A DNA stretch of 64,000 nucleotides. It comes from Rhodamnia argentea. Lineage: Eukaryota; Streptophyta; Magnoliopsida; Myrtales; Myrtaceae. The stretch covers positions 30,303,826 through 30,367,825 of the forward strand of contig NC_063150.1 of NCBI RefSeq assembly GCF_020921035.1. The letters are read 5' to 3'. The notes under the pieces were generated by a model that worked only from the letters and a program-made list of their open reading frames with translations, was not told where the DNA came from and did no database searches. A program made the position numbers and the translations under genes. Positions 34,616 to 48,323 of the stretch are shown in pieces (the stretch's first letter is position 1; each line of letters opens with the position of its first letter).

Positions 34616-37600
34616 TCAGTCAGAACGCGGTAACAAGAAGCTGAAGCCCGAGTTCTCGTGGATGAGTGGCGGAGGCTCGATGTCCGCTATATCCATTTGT
34701 TCCATCGACTTTGATATGTCGTCAACCGAAAATGGAATGCTGCAGAGAGAGTAATAGTAAAAAATGTTGTGTATCATCTAAAAGACAAATCTATGGGAGA
34801 TCAAGTGACATAGTGGCAATCGAGTAAGCATTGGTTCGGTTTCAAGTCTAACCTGGAATCATCATCGAGTAGGAATGAACTACTGACTGCATTGTTCGAA
34901 TCTTCGGTCATCAACACCCTCATATTGGAAATGACCTGAACGAGAGTTGTTCAGGAAATCAAAGTTGCGGATTAGCATTCCTCCCCAATCTAAGTATGCG
35001 AAAAGAAAATGACCGAGAAATCTTCTGCGGACGAGAACGACTCTAACCTAGTTCTAGAGCGAGTAATCCATCGAGAGAAACTTACATCCGGAGATACACT
35101 GTGAGTGCCATACTTGTCATCCCAGTACATCGTACTGATCCGGTACAGCTGCTGAATACTTAAAACCTGTAACATGGAAAAGGAGTTGGATCACGTAGGA
35201 ACTAAGCACAAGTACAGAGTAATGGAGCTATTCCCGCTTGCCAAAGTTAGCTTGGTGATTGAAGTCACTCACTGGACACAAATCATGGCTTATTTCATCC
35301 AGCGTTTTCTTCGGCTTTTGATGTATGACCTGAATTGCCAAGACCGAACAAAATTGAGTGATTCTGGGCTCATCTTGCTACAGTAGTCAGGGGGAAGTAC
35401 CAGAAAGTGATGAAACGAACAAAGTAGCCCACTTACCAGAAACCCGATTGCCTGCCGAATATGCTTTAACTCATCCCATGCCGAACCAGCATACTGCATA
35501 ACTTGGCTTGATTAGAAAGAAACCTGGAGAAGAAGAACTGAGTGATGGTGTCCAAATTGTACCTCGTCCGTTGCCTTGTAACACCAGTGTTCCAGCTCAG
35601 CTAAGCCTGCTTTGACGTATTCGCCATTGCTAAATGAACAGCATTCTCTCCGTAATAAAAGACTGGGAAAAGAAGAGCCGAGACTTAGGTTCATAGTTTG
35701 GAAACAATTGAAAAACGCTAAGTTCTATGTACGGTACCTGTTGAATAGCTGGACGTTGATGAATGAAAAGATTTGTATGAATACTTTACGAACCAAAAAG
35801 GGCGGCACCTGGAACATAACAAAGACATACTTACTCAGAAAATGTCACGACCACCGAAGTGCGCAGATAAATGAAGAATAAGTATCACACAGGAGCAATA
35901 AAATGTGAAATTCCAAATAATTGAAGCTCGTCACGCTATATTTAATTAGGAAATAAAGCCGGCACGTAAAAGGCCTAAACCAAGCTCACTGACGTGATTC
36001 GATTTCAGGGTGTCTAAGAAGTTCCCAAGGCTCTTCACAATTCCCTGCCAGTGTGCAATTAGAGCTTGCTGAGCTGCCGCATTTGCCACCGAGCGAGCTC
36101 CCTTGACTAAGCTTGCTCTCGATGTTCTTGGTGCCTAGTTCATCATTGGCAAACAAAGTCGCGTAAGCTATTCGTGATTGAAGTAATCACAGCAGATGCA
36201 AACCTTGTGATCAATTGCCGTACATAATGTGAAGTAGAGGTCACTACCTGAATGCATAAGCCAAGTAGCGGAGATATTTCCTTTTTCAGGTTATCTCGAA
36301 TCATCCCATATATCTTTTCAACGTACGCTGTCAATTGCTGTTTGAAAAGCAAAGCTGGGTATTTTGCTTCAACTTGCCGTAAAGAATCCATTCCTCCGCC
36401 AATGCTGCCATTGATCATGGACAGGTTAACACCTTGTGGTGTTCCACGGAAACTCTGAAAATGAAAAGAAAGAAAGAAAGGCAAACATTAAGAATGGATG
36501 AGAAACTAAATTAGTTGAAATTCATCATGCCCATGAATTTATACTTTTCTCACTCATCCAAAAATGAAGAACCTTGATTCAGGCTTAATGAGGAAAATTT
36601 ACTTGTGTCATTCTTCCAAACAGGGTGGCGGACGATGATCTTCGGCGCTGTGGGGCCATGCCAGCTGCACCACTTGCTTTTAGTGTGCGTTGCAGCAAAA
36701 GCAAAAGTGTCGAGGCATTAGACAACCAATAAGCCAAAACATCGTTGTTATCCTGAGTCTGCTCCATTTGATAATATTCAAGTTAGAGAGACATCAAGTA
36801 TGAAGGATATCAACATGAGGGGAAAATAAATGCTGTAACTTCTTGAGGCGTCTCTGACCTCAATAGCATTGCCTATAGTCTGAATGATCCGATCGAAAAC
36901 ACTTGTACGCTCGACTTCAAAGGATCGCCAGTGTAACAAACATTTATATATGATGCAGGCAGCAATTGGTCGGTTCCCAGAAAAGCCGAGGTGCTGTGCG
37001 ATACATCTGATGAGCAGCTCTTGATTCTCCTGCTGCTTTTCATTCAATGACTTCTGTGGTTTATCCTCTATTTCTGAAGAATCTCTGTGGTTGATTGAAT
37101 GACTATGTAGATCCTATTCCATTTAAGACATGTCAAGTGAGAAAAATTCAATAGAGAGGACTTCAGAAGTCTTTATGTATATCTCGGAGAGTTTGTCATA
37201 CCAGATTTGGCCTCGAGTCTGTTGACAGATGACCACTGTCGGCACCTCTCTGCCAGTTTTGCAACAAGACAACAATATTTTAGGTCATGATGGTATCAGT
37301 GAATCCGGAAATATATGGTCCTGAGTTTACCTGAATAATTGATCTGGATCGACCTGAAAGGAACTTATTGGGTGCCATCGACACAGCCTGCTGCCGAAAA
37401 ACTTGATTCTCTGATTCTAGATTATTGATCTTCTCTTCTAACCTGATTATGTGATTGCAAACTGTCAACTGGACTTATCACTTTTTTTCACAGATATCAA
37501 AGTTTCTCAAATACATCAGTAAGAACATTAATGTCCCTTAAAATGGTTCCAAACATCAGCGAGCTGCACGTGTCGCAACAAGTCATAAGTGTTACGACGA

Positions 37601-40600
37601 TGAAACGGAAAGTGTACTTACAAGAAGTCTACACGTGTTTTTGTTTGGTTTTTGGGAGTTAGTTCATTCATAGTAGAGAATAAGTAATCTGAAGGAAGAG
37701 TTACCTGGTCAGAGATTCCTGGAGTTGATGAACCTTCTTCTCTGCTTCTTCTAGTTTTTTGCGTCGTTCTTCACTGTTCTCCAGGGCTTCTGTGTACTTT
37801 TTATCTGATTCATCTGCTCTTTCTCGCTCTGAATCCAGCATGGCCTGGTTGATCATACAATGGTTATGGTTTAACATATTACTAGATGTCTGTCTAAATC
37901 AGCGATGTTATGACTATTTGATGACATTCCTTCGCTCAAATTACTATACCTTCAAGTTCTCTACTTCTGACGTTAGAGCATCGACTTTCTTGGTGTCCTC
38001 CACCAAAACTTGGGTTTCTTGAATAACAGGAGGTGCTTCTTCAATGGCTTTTTTTGCTGCTTCTCGTTCCCTGACAAGCTCTGCATTTGTTTCGTCAACC
38101 TTGGTCTGCAAGGCTTGCACTGTATTTTGCAACTTTGCTATCTCCTGTGCTTTGGCTTCTTCTAAATCAGTCTGCACAAATAATTTCACTTTGAATGAGA
38201 ATGTGGTCAAGTACCTAAAACACAGTATCCATGAAAAAGGGAGCCCCACACTAAGAAACGAGATATTACCCTTAAACGTTTTTCCAGTTGCAGGCGCCAC
38301 GTAAGGTCTTCCACATGTTTTTCAAGCTTATCCTTTGCTTCTTTGAGTGCACCCGTTTCCCTCGCAGCCTGAAACAGACAGAGTCGAAAGTGGTCAGCCC
38401 AGTGAAATCAAACAGGAATGCCACGAAACAATTCGTAAGAAAGTCCGCGTAATATATGTCCATTTCCAAACAGTATCAACAATTACGTAGCCATGAAGAA
38501 GACATATCAAAGAACAACTTGAAGATATAACCCACACTTCTTCTAGATAGATTCATGTCACCATCTTCATTCCTCTCTTGAGGTAAAAAACTTAGAAACC
38601 TACATGACCCCCCTATACTTTTATTTTTCCTGCTAGACCATTTTCCTTAAGAGCTGTCGCATCGATAGTATCATCTACAATATGATGGAAAATCTGCATA
38701 GTCTTTTGTGTGGCAAAGCACAGACGATTATGTAGTGCATACCATTTTCAGCTTCCTAAGTTCTTTTTTGGCAATTCTTCCTCTCCACCTACATTGTGCA
38801 AATAGACATCCCCTTTGAAGCCTCTTGTAGTAGGAGGCAGCCCTATGACACCGCCATCTCGTCTGCATTTGCAAGAAGTTATAGAACAAAAATTATTAGC
38901 ATGTACTCCACTTGATATCAAGTGATGCAATCGAACTATTCCTAGAATTTAACCTCAATAGTGATTGCTGCTTTTGTTCGCTTCCTGAATCTGAATTCTT
39001 TACGTGCGGCCATCGCCCTTAAACCTACTTGCAAGACAAGCACTGAAGCACGGAGTTTGCTGTAAGTTGTTCTCGCTTGGTGCCTACGTACATGTTTTTG
39101 AATTTTCACAGCGTTTGCCTCCCGCCTCATGTGATCGTAAAGCTTGCAAGCCAACCTTCCTGTCATCATGTAAAACAAGATGAGGATTTTTTTCATACGA
39201 AGTGTGAGAAAGGCATGACTTTTTTCATTGCCCTCTTATAAAGAGGAAAAAAATGAATGGCTTGCCTCTCCACAAAGATTGAACAACAATTGTAGCCTTT
39301 CTAATAGCAATGAATCGCTTGCGAGCCTGGTGGGTCCTTATACGACGCTGGATTGTTTTCGCAGCATTGCTTAGTACCTCCGCTCTCCGTGCATCTAATT
39401 CAGCCATCTGACCAGCTCTTAAGAAGACTTTTGTTTTACCTATCTGCACGCATAAATGGTGTATTGACATTAATTTCAAAGAACATAATGCAAATTCCAG
39501 CAACAGTTTTTAGCAAAGACTATCGTCCAAACAGCAAACTGCGGTTGCAGCATAGAGAAAACTCAAGTGTTTTGGTTGCCAAAAGTTGAGGGCAAGAAAT
39601 GATTCGTACTGATCACATAGACTGAATAGCAGTCACCAATGAGAAAGTATAGAAACTATAGGAGATACCTGAAACCCTTTGAGCCCCTTCTTTTCAAGGA
39701 TCTTCTTGCAAGCTACCTTTTCGTCATAGCTATTTTTGCGAGAACATGTAAAATTCAAACATCACAAAATCCAGATGTTTATTCAAAATAATCAGCAAAA
39801 ACTAGTAATAATAAACTGTGACCATGCATCTGCAGCTGAACGGCACAGTTCTAGTGGACTTAAACTGTATTTCAGATACTCACTTTCCTTCTACAAACTC
39901 CGGAGCAAGAATTCCAAATCGGTTAATGAAGTCGAAGAAGGGGCGCCGAGTTGGGTATCCTGCACAGCTGATTCTTATTGCCTCTAAGACACCCTGCAGA
40001 AGACACTCATCACCTCTAGCAGCAAACCAGATATTCATTTAACAAATGAAAATGAGGTATGAAATCATGTCGTACTCACACCACAACGCAATTGTTGCAT
40101 GATATTGACATTCTCGAATATGGCAGGTTTGAGAAGGTTGTTTGGCTTAACACATCTGATGTAGTGGGGCTCCGTGGAGTTCAATGTTTCCATTAGTTGT
40201 TGTAGTTGAAGCTGCATTATTAAGTCATCAAAATTGTAAGGAATGAGGCAATAGGGAAACTGAGAAAGAGAAACACTCGAGCAAGATCACCTTGAACCGA
40301 GATCCGATGGAGGAAAACTTGGAAGATTTGCTGGTCTCCTCTGGCAGAGGAGGAAAAAGGCCAGCGACAAAACTACACTGCGACGCACTCAACAAATCTT
40401 GATGCTCTGGTACAACATAGTCCTTGTTCTTGTCTAGGAATTGGTCAGATTGGTACAACACCTGAAAAAAAAAATTTGTGAGGTGAGAACGTCATGGATG
40501 TGAAAGCAACTTTACTTGCACATATATTTAGAGTCCATCAACATATCATACCTCTCCAGCATAATGTGCGATGGTAAAATCAGTCCGAGACAGTTTTGGT

Positions 40601-43600
40601 TTGATGAAGCGCTTGTTATTTTTGAATGTCTGATAAAGTTTGTTTGCAAATGTTTCATGTGTTGACTTGGGAAACATACTGCAAATAAACATTCTTAATT
40701 ATCAACAAAGTCAGAAATAGGGACCAATCTTGTGAATAAGAAATCCGAAAGCTCCAAACAATTCAAAGTTGCACAATGACCAGCTCCCTAACTTTGGCTG
40801 ACTAGGGCAGAATATTGTCAGATGAAATATTCTATTTGAAACTAGAACCCACAATGGTGATAAATGGACAAAACGGGGGATCATACCAGGCTTCATCAAG
40901 CAGGGCGACGATTCCACCTGGTTTCTGCAGCAAGAAAACCATACAAGTTAATGGAACTTCTAGAATCAATTCATGATGATAACTGACAAGAGACAAAGGA
41001 AACCTTTTCAATAAGATCCAAGACATCTTGATTATCAACGAATTCTATGTAGCTCCAATCGATCTCTTCTTTTGTGTATTCTTCTTGTTCCATCTTGAAG
41101 ACGTGCTGAAATTCATCAACAAACATTGTGAGGACAAAATTGATAATGCCAAAGTAAAGTTATAGGGGAAGCATAAGAATCCTTACCTGGTTGAAGTGTT
41201 GTTGCAGCTTCTCATTTGTAAAGTTAATACAGAACTGCTCAAAACTGCAAAATGATGCCGAAGTACAAGATTACAAAAAAATAAAATAAAAAGCCTAATA
41301 GAAAGATGAATCTACTCTCATTCATTACAGTGATCTTAAGTGGTTTATCCAATGCTTACCTATTAGCTTTGAAACTTTCAAAGCCATAAATATCAAGGAC
41401 TCCAATCAGTGATTTTGAAGTGGCATCTTGTCCAATCGAGGAGTTTATTTTGTCAACTAACCTGTGCATTGACAGCATAGAGTTGTCAGGCAAACACTAT
41501 ATACACCTTCATAACCTTTTCGATTAGAGTCAGTTTGGCACTTTACCAATCAAACAACCGGGAATAAATTGTCTTTGCTAATCCGTCCCTGCTAACTGTT
41601 GCACTTTGAGGATCAAGACTACGCTTTATGACCTCTTCAGGAGTGATCATAACACGCTTGCATAATGCATCTTCCAGTGCCACGGGGTCACACCTTAAAT
41701 AAAGGGAAGATCATTATTCCCACCAAATTCCTTACATATTATAGGCCCGTGTAGAATAGAAAGGAAAAAATGTAGTATTGTCCATGTACAGTCACGACAG
41801 TTCTTACATGAGAAGCTCTGCTGTCATATTGAGATGAAATTTTGCTTGGTCATCTTTGGGGATAGATGAATCAACTTCTTTTCCCTTGGTAAACACAATA
41901 TTTCCAAGATGGAGAATCGCAGCGACAACTCTAAAAATTGCTTCCTGTGGGGATAATAGTAGGAGTCAGGAGACCGGAGAAATCAACCTGTCGGTGCTGT
42001 AAATTATTTACCATCAATGATTATTTGATCGATATACCTGCTCTTTCGCACTTATTCCCACGATGTCCATAGCTCGTCTAGTGGCAAGATAGTCATGTGC
42101 ATCGTTTACACCAACCAGCTCATAGCATTTGGACTGGTTGAGATAATGAAACGATTTGGGGTTTCCTAGCTTATACTTCTCAATTTCCTGTGGAGATCAA
42201 TAGTAACAAGAGATATGAGAAGTCCATGAACATAGATGTGGACAAATAGAGCGCAATGGATGCTATAATAATATCAATACCTCCTGAGGAGCTGCACAAA
42301 GCAGGTAAAAGCAATGGTAATTGCGCTCCGGATCATTAATTTGGCAAACACGAGACCTCTCTAAAAGGTATGTCCTAATGGCTGCGCCTGATATTCTTCC
42401 GTGCTTATCGAACTGTATCTCCACAAACTTCCCGAAACGACTGCACCAGTTTAATTTGTAGAGTATCATGTTAATTTCTCGACAAAGTCAAAATAACTCC
42501 ACCCCATAACCAATGCTAAAGCGCTAGGATTGAGTAAGAAAACAAAAATCAACAGCTACTTCAGTTTTCATTCTTACCTGGAATTGTTATTTCGAACAGT
42601 TTTGGCATTCCCAAATGCTTCAAGAACCGGATTTGACTGCATTTGCACAATTTCCAAGTAAGAAAATAAATGTGGCCCCGTGAATAAGTATTGTTAGACC
42701 TATTAAGAGTAACTAGGCAGTTATTCATACTTCTAGAACTTGTTGTTCTACTGTCCGTCCTTCAGTTGCAGCTCGGCCTCCCAAGAAGGCAAGGTATCTC
42801 ATGAGCATTTTCGTGGTCTCGGTTTTTCCTGCTCCACTTTCTCCACTGACTAGAATAGAATTACTCTTTCCCTCATGTATCATCGCCCTGGTTTCATGTA
42901 ATTGCACTACTATTAGTAACTGTGTCTTCAACTCCAGAAACATACGATTAAGTCTTCGAACTTTCAAATTAAAGTTACCTGTATGCAACATCAGCCACCG
43001 CAAAGACGTGGGGGCTCAGTTCCCCAAGGGGTGCTCCCTTGTATTGGTGCATCATGTGAGAATCATAGATATGAGGAAGTCTTTGGAATGGATTAATGGC
43101 GATAAGAATACTTCCGGTGTACGTCTGCCATGAAGGAAGCACAATAAAAATGTTGTCGATGGAAACTCCGTAAAAATTAAGTAACAGCTCTGAAGTATGG
43201 AAGTGTTAGGATGTAAAAAAGGAGAGCAAAATTACGTAGATTTCATTCAATTCGTATCTTGTCTTCAGATTCTGCAGAACTCCAGGCTCATGCAGGTATG
43301 ATAACTTGGTCATGTCATCAACTCCACCTGCCGGAGCTTCCATGTCTTTTGGGTATATTTTTGATAAATTTGCAACCACCTGAAAAAAAAAATGTGTAAG
43401 GAACCATTTTCGAACCTGCAAAGGGGTTTCAGTGACAACTTAAGAACCATTATTAGATGCACCCTTTGAGCTTTAACCTTATCATGGTTTTTTAGTGAAG
43501 ACAACTACATAGCATCAGCTGATCAACTACCAATCTAAATATGTTGAGCAGAGCAAAATCTTTCGATTTATAGGAAGACAGAGCATAACGCCTTCCCTTG

Positions 43601-44919
43601 AAACTGCTCTATGACCAAAGGACATCCTATGGCATTGGTTATGCAAATGGTTCAAAGTCTTTTTTTAGAAAAGACGTCTGATGTGGCCATGTTGGGAAAA
43701 ATATAACAACAGGGAACTCAACTCTTCCTCCAAAAATCACGCATAGGACTCGTGGCAATGCAATACATAACAGGGGACTAATAGCAGGTAGACAGTTGTG
43801 TTTCTTACCACCTTAGACATTACTATTATGCTTAGTCAAAGTCAGTACATTCGAGTAATTAGTAATGTCGAACCTTCTTCCCATTAGTGGCCTGAATCTC
43901 AACTTCCTGCCCATTAATCTTCGATACTTGTCCATCAATCCAAGCTAATTCGGGGTCTTCAACCCAGACATGAGAACCGACAATTATATTCACCGGTGTT
44001 CCCTGCAGACACAAACGCAAAAACACAAGACTTTCAGCAGACACCTTATGACATGCGAGAAGATGACTTAACCCATGAAAACACAGAGAAACTCACAATT
44101 GTTAATATTATTCTTTTTAACAAATCAAGAATTGGGAAGGATATATGGAGATCATCATGACTTGGACAAAGAAACCAACAACTATTTACATATTTTGGAT
44201 ATAGAGAATCATTAAAAAAAAAGTCTAAACTTTGTGCAACATCATTATAATATAGAATCAAGCAAACATCAAATGGATCGCAAATGTTTGTTTAGTGCTG
44301 AAAATAAGAACGAATGTGGCTCTAGTCATTCCAGACAAGTACAGCATTGCTGTCAATAGATAACTTAGATGAAATAATTGATTGGCAGAAATCAAATCAA
44401 TGAGTCAGAAACATCAAATGCGTTCGCAAATGTTTGCTTAGTACTAAAAATTAGGACGAATGTGGCTCTAGTCATTTCGGACAAGTATGGCATTGCTTTC
44501 AATAGCTAATCTAGAGGAATGATTGTTGGAAGAAATTAAATCAATGAGTCCTCTTCGGATTCATCACCGGATATACCATCCTTTTCTTTCGTTTCAACTA
44601 CTAGAGTCCTCTCCCCCCCCCAACAACAAGAAAGCAAACTTCTTCCAGCAACATCCTTGTCATTCAACTGCATGCCGATCTTCCTACGATGTCTCCGACA
44701 CAGATGCAGTGGCTTAAATTGTCTTCACTATTCTGTGGTGCTTACTTATCCCATTACATTTGCAGAAACCAAGTCTCATAAATTCCACCTACGATCCAGA
44801 GACCCAAAAATATGGGATATGCAAGCCAATATAGCACGGGGACTCAGATGGGCACATACTGAGCACAAACGCCGCAAAATCATGCAATTTAAAAGCAGAT
44901 CACAAGCAAGACATACCAT
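34616..44919 (-). CDS. Class XI myosin heavy chain (complete, 38 coding exons)
   Basis: Plant actin motor for organelle and vesicle movement. Coding exons: 44919-44917, 44002-43874, 43379-43236, 43124-42979, 42887-42731, 42636-42578, 42440-42281, 42187-42038, 41944-41808, 41693-41547, 41461-41360, 41244-41187, 41105-41004, 40924-40887, 40678-40552, 40461-40291, 40211-40080, 39993-39884, 39729-39669, 39443-39266, 39159-38954, 38862-38743, 38368-38270, 38171-37950, 37844-37705, 37442-37331, 37249-37202, 37113-36859, 36758-36603, 36454-36248, 36134-35994, 35808-35738, 35662-35563, 35493-35437, 35329-35273, 35166-35086, 34935-34853, 34739-34616. They total 4590 bases, 1529 residues, with no frame break. 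Order: SH3-like start ([17 protein letters not shown]); motor with P-loop GESGAGKT at 156-163 and [12 protein letters not shown] repeats from about residue 735 ([18 protein letters not shown]); coiled coil about 880-1070; globular tail with DIL domain about 1220-1460, ending [10 protein letters not shown]. Length is normal for the class. The subtype (XI-K, XI-1 or XI-C-like) is not resolved. One intron is GC-AG. Confidence 0.96.
39160..39265 (-). other. GC-AG intron in the myosin gene
   Basis: The exon ending at 39266 (...WR, phase 1) is followed by GCAAGCC, not GT. The acceptor is TGACAG just before 39159. Only this junction restores the IQ-region reading [18 protein letters not shown] is the usual form of the rare GC donor. 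Confidence 0.88.
44264..44548. repeat. Tandem duplication in myosin intron 1
   Basis: A unit of about 145 bases beginning 'aaacatcaaatg' at 44264 is repeated from 44409, with the long shared core 'cgaatgtggctctagtcatt'. Both copies lie in the first intron (44003-44916). Confidence 0.85.
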
Positions 44920-45492
44920 TTCGAGCTTTAAGATTGAGGTTTCTCAGTGAACAGGTTTTCGGTTCAGAAAGCTCATGACAATCTCAATGAATGCTCCACC
45001 AACCCGAAATCTTCAACATCACACATTTCGCCTCTCCAACTGAAAGTTCTTGAACCTAATCATTGCCCAATCGAAATCTTCAAGAGAGAAAATTTCGCCG
45101 AAGACATGAAACCTATGCCCACAAACGATCCGGGCTTCCGGGTACTGGGAAGGCTCAATGATGCATGTTCCAGTTGCAATCACTGAAATCGGGTAACCAC
45201 CCAGAACAGAGAGGGGGGAATAAGGGGGAACAATGATGGGATCAGTGGCAATATTTTCTGGAGAAAGTGAGAGAAAACGGGGGTCTGGGATGGAAGAGAG
45301 AGGAGAGAAGGGAGTTCAATGGGGGGTTATTGGGAAGTCTCCATTTTCCTTTTCTCTTTCATGCTTTGTGCAAAAGTGGATGTGGGAGAATGGAGTGGTG
45401 TTCACAATGTGACATTCTTCAAGAGGGCCGTTAAGTTAGGTACCTTCCCTCTCGCGCCAATTCCTGGCCGCATAAGAACCAATTTTCTCTCT

Positions 45493-45531
<39 letters not shown>

Positions 45532-46330
45532 AATGAAGAAGGGAAGACATGGCCAATCCTACAGTGCACTCTCTCTCTAAATGAAGAATGAAGAAGGGAC
45601 CCTCCAAATGCAAATGAAAAACCGCATAAAATCAAGGAGTTAAAAAGTGAAATGGTTGACTGCTGAGTCACGTGGGTGGGTGAGAACTGAGAACAGACCG
45701 CAAAAATGGAGGGGACAAAATCTGTAACTTAATACAAAGACAAGATCAGCCAATGATGCAAATGGTGTTCTGTTGAGACCAAGACATCATCAACGAACAA
45801 AAGTAGTGACATGAGGTTGCACCACCTTGTCCAAAAAAAAATTCATTTCCCAGTTGTATTCTTTTTGTCTGATTGTCAGACATTAATTAGGTCATTCGTT
45901 AGAGGAATGAAGAAGAGGTGATGACGTAGAGAGGTCTGAAAGCCGAAGAGGGGGAGATTTTTTCGATATTTGCATCTGCTACAGAAAATGGAATTCCACC
46001 TAACAGTGGCCTTCAGGCTGTCCATTTTTATTTGAACGACCTGATTTGAGTAATATCATGCATGTCATGGAAATCCAAATGTTGGGCGATCCGACTCCAC
46101 TATGCGATCCATCAAAAGCTATGTCTAATTACATTGAATTCATGTAATGAGATGAACCGATGCGTGGCATTGTTTGTGCGTAGGTGACGATTAGCAATGT
46201 TCCCCTTGCACTGCTTTATCTATCTGTTTATTGCCAAAATAGACTACTTAATTAGGAATCTTCAAAACTTTTTTTTTTTTTGGGTTGATGGTCCCATATG
46301 TCATAATATAATATATGTGATACCAACTAG
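44920..46330 (-). promoter_or_regulatory. 5' leader and promoter region of the myosin gene
   Basis: The leader should begin upstream of the one-codon first exon at 44917-44919. A TC run at 45497-45530 (GA in the transcript sense) sits about 580 bases up, similar to pyrimidine or purine tracts beside the AHL and GIF genes. Open frames across the repeat are simple-sequence translations. No TATA box is assigned. Confidence 0.4.
45497..45530. repeat. (TC)n microsatellite upstream of the myosin gene
   Basis: A perfect dinucleotide run of about 17 units. A shorter CT run and a repeated 'aatgaagaagggaa' phrase follow within 80 bases. Confidence 0.9.
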
Positions 46331-46334
46331 GGAA

Positions 46335-46974
46335 GGATCACCAAAAAAATTCCTAAACCTGTTATAATTGTGTCGATTCAATCATAAACTTTGCTTCGTC
46401 TTCTTTTTTGTCAATTTAGTCCATTTAGAAAGCGGCAACGATGTTAACTTTTTTCTTTGTCCAAATCTGATTTTTAAAATCAATTTTATTTAAATTAAAT
46501 TCAAAAGATAATATAAACTACATAAGAAAAAAAAAAAAAAGGCGAAGCGACCCTCGCCGCCGCCGCCCCACCCTAGCCGGGAAGGCCCGGTGGGGGATGG
46601 CCGACGGGGTCGCCGACCACGAGACAAGGGCCTATAGGCCCTCACTTGTAGTCGGTGACGGTCATCGGCCCCGGCTGGGGCTTGGCGATGACGAGGCGAC
46701 GATGGCAAGGGCTGCAATCGCCTACTTCTCCTTTTTCTTTAGTTTACCATATTTTTTAAATTTCATGTAAATAAAATTGTTATTCAAAATCAGATTTAGA
46801 TTTAAAAAAAATCACGTCTACACCGACTAGCCAAATGGATTGAATTGGCACAAATGCAAAAAGATTTAAGACTGAATTAGCGAAAAAGTTCTAAGTTCTA
46901 TCCCGAAACCATTATCATCTATAACTAAATTGGCATGATTGCAATAGATTTATGATTTTTTCGGTAATTCTCCC
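46335..46974. mobile_element. Foldback element with GC-rich core, 8785-family arms
   Basis: The left arm has 'attcctaaacctgttataat' and 'gtcgattcaatcataaac'. The right arm has the complementary 'aagactgaattagc' and 'tgattttttcggtaattctc'. A GC-rich core at about 46540-46710 (ggccgacggggtcgccg type) is flanked by inner AT-rich inverted arms. CCAACT occurs on both outer flanks but not at matching distance, so the ends are approximate. Confidence 0.6.
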
Positions 46975-47243
46975 CGCCAACTCTTTCCAAACTTGATCTC
47001 TATAACTTGTGCAATTATGACAATTTGGTCCTCAAACTTCTTAGAATTGGCATTTGAGGACTATTAAACATGGAAAGGCAAGTGCTTGAGCCAAAAAAAA
47101 AAAGAGTATGTGGAAAAATACCTTTTTTCACCCTCTAATTATGATCAAAAGATTTTATGAAACCACCACTAAGAATGGGAGTTATTGAGTTTAAATTTTG
47201 CACACCCTATCTTTGCCTTCCTTATTATATATTTATACACTAT

Positions 47244-47817
47244 GGCTCTGTTTGACCAAAGGACTTTGAGAAAATGCAAATACCTTTGGGTTAAAGGCCT
47301 TTTTCAAAATGCAAGTAATGTTTGGTAAAGTGTATTTTAAAAACACATTGAGAAAGCAACTTTGATGTAAATGTTGTCCGGTAAAAAATGAACTTTGAAA
47401 AATATTATTTTCTTTTTGAAAAAAAGGCGGCGACGACGGCTGGCCGGCAACGACCGTGACCTCGCGGCGACGACCGACCGGCGAGCGACGACCGACGATG
47501 GCGACGGCGGTGGCGGCGACCGACAAGCGGTGGCCGGAACCGGCTATCGGCGGCAACCTGCGACCACCGGGCGATGGCAAGTGGCAACGAGCGAATGTGA
47601 CAAAATTAAAATAATAAAAAAATTAGTTACATTTCGCAAAAGTCTTTTACCCCAAAGTACCTCTAAAGATACTTTGCACTAAAGGACTTTGGAGAGCATT
47701 TGAAATGCAATTGCATCTCCCTAAAATGAGCTAAAAAATGAACCAAACATCATCTACATTTGGCCAATGAACTTTAGAGCTCCAATGCTCATTTTCAATA
47801 CTGAACCAAATAGGGCC
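47244..47817. mobile_element. MITE-like element with GC-rich core and hAT-like ends
   Basis: The ends GGCTCTGTTTG and, inverted, GGCCCTATTTG face each other. Inside are partly complementary 'ccaaaggactttg' phrases and a very GC-rich core (about 47425-47580, full of 'ggcgacgac' words). Such TTTGG-type ends are common in plant hAT MITEs. An 8-bp duplication is not convincing. The open frames in the core read as low-complexity Arg/Ala/Gly and are not called. Confidence 0.5.
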
Positions 47818-48323
47818 TACATTGAAGAGTGTTAGAATATTTAAATATCAAATCACGCCTTATTTAACTGTTTGAATTTTTAAAAGATGATAATATTTTT
47901 CGTAACAAATTCAGAAGAGTTAGGTCGAACGGACATAATTGAGTTCTCCACTCATGTATAGTAATAAAGATTCACATGTTACTCCGCTTTAGGTACTTCA
48001 CCTCAACTATATAAAATTCTATGAAATTTAAATGATCAGTTTCTCTTTAAATAATTGTCTAATTATTAGACACTAAAGGATATTTTATTGGTCATGTACC
48101 AAGTAACGTATGACTTTCTTAATAGCATTTTGTTACCATGATTGGTCGAGGAAACATCTTTATGCAAAGATGGCTCAGTGCACAATAGTTTTCTCCCTTA
48201 TTCCAATTTCTCATCATGGAAACAATCCATAATTATCAATCATCAGTCAAGCTCGTTGCAATTAGCATTTGATACATAGAGCTAACGTCAACAGAAAAAT
48301 ATGGAGGGCATGCATTTTCGATC

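Noticed and set aside
47395..47587. Arg/Ala-rich open frames in the GC-rich core
   Set aside because: They come from low-complexity 'ggcgac' sequence inside a MITE-like element and are open in several frames at once.
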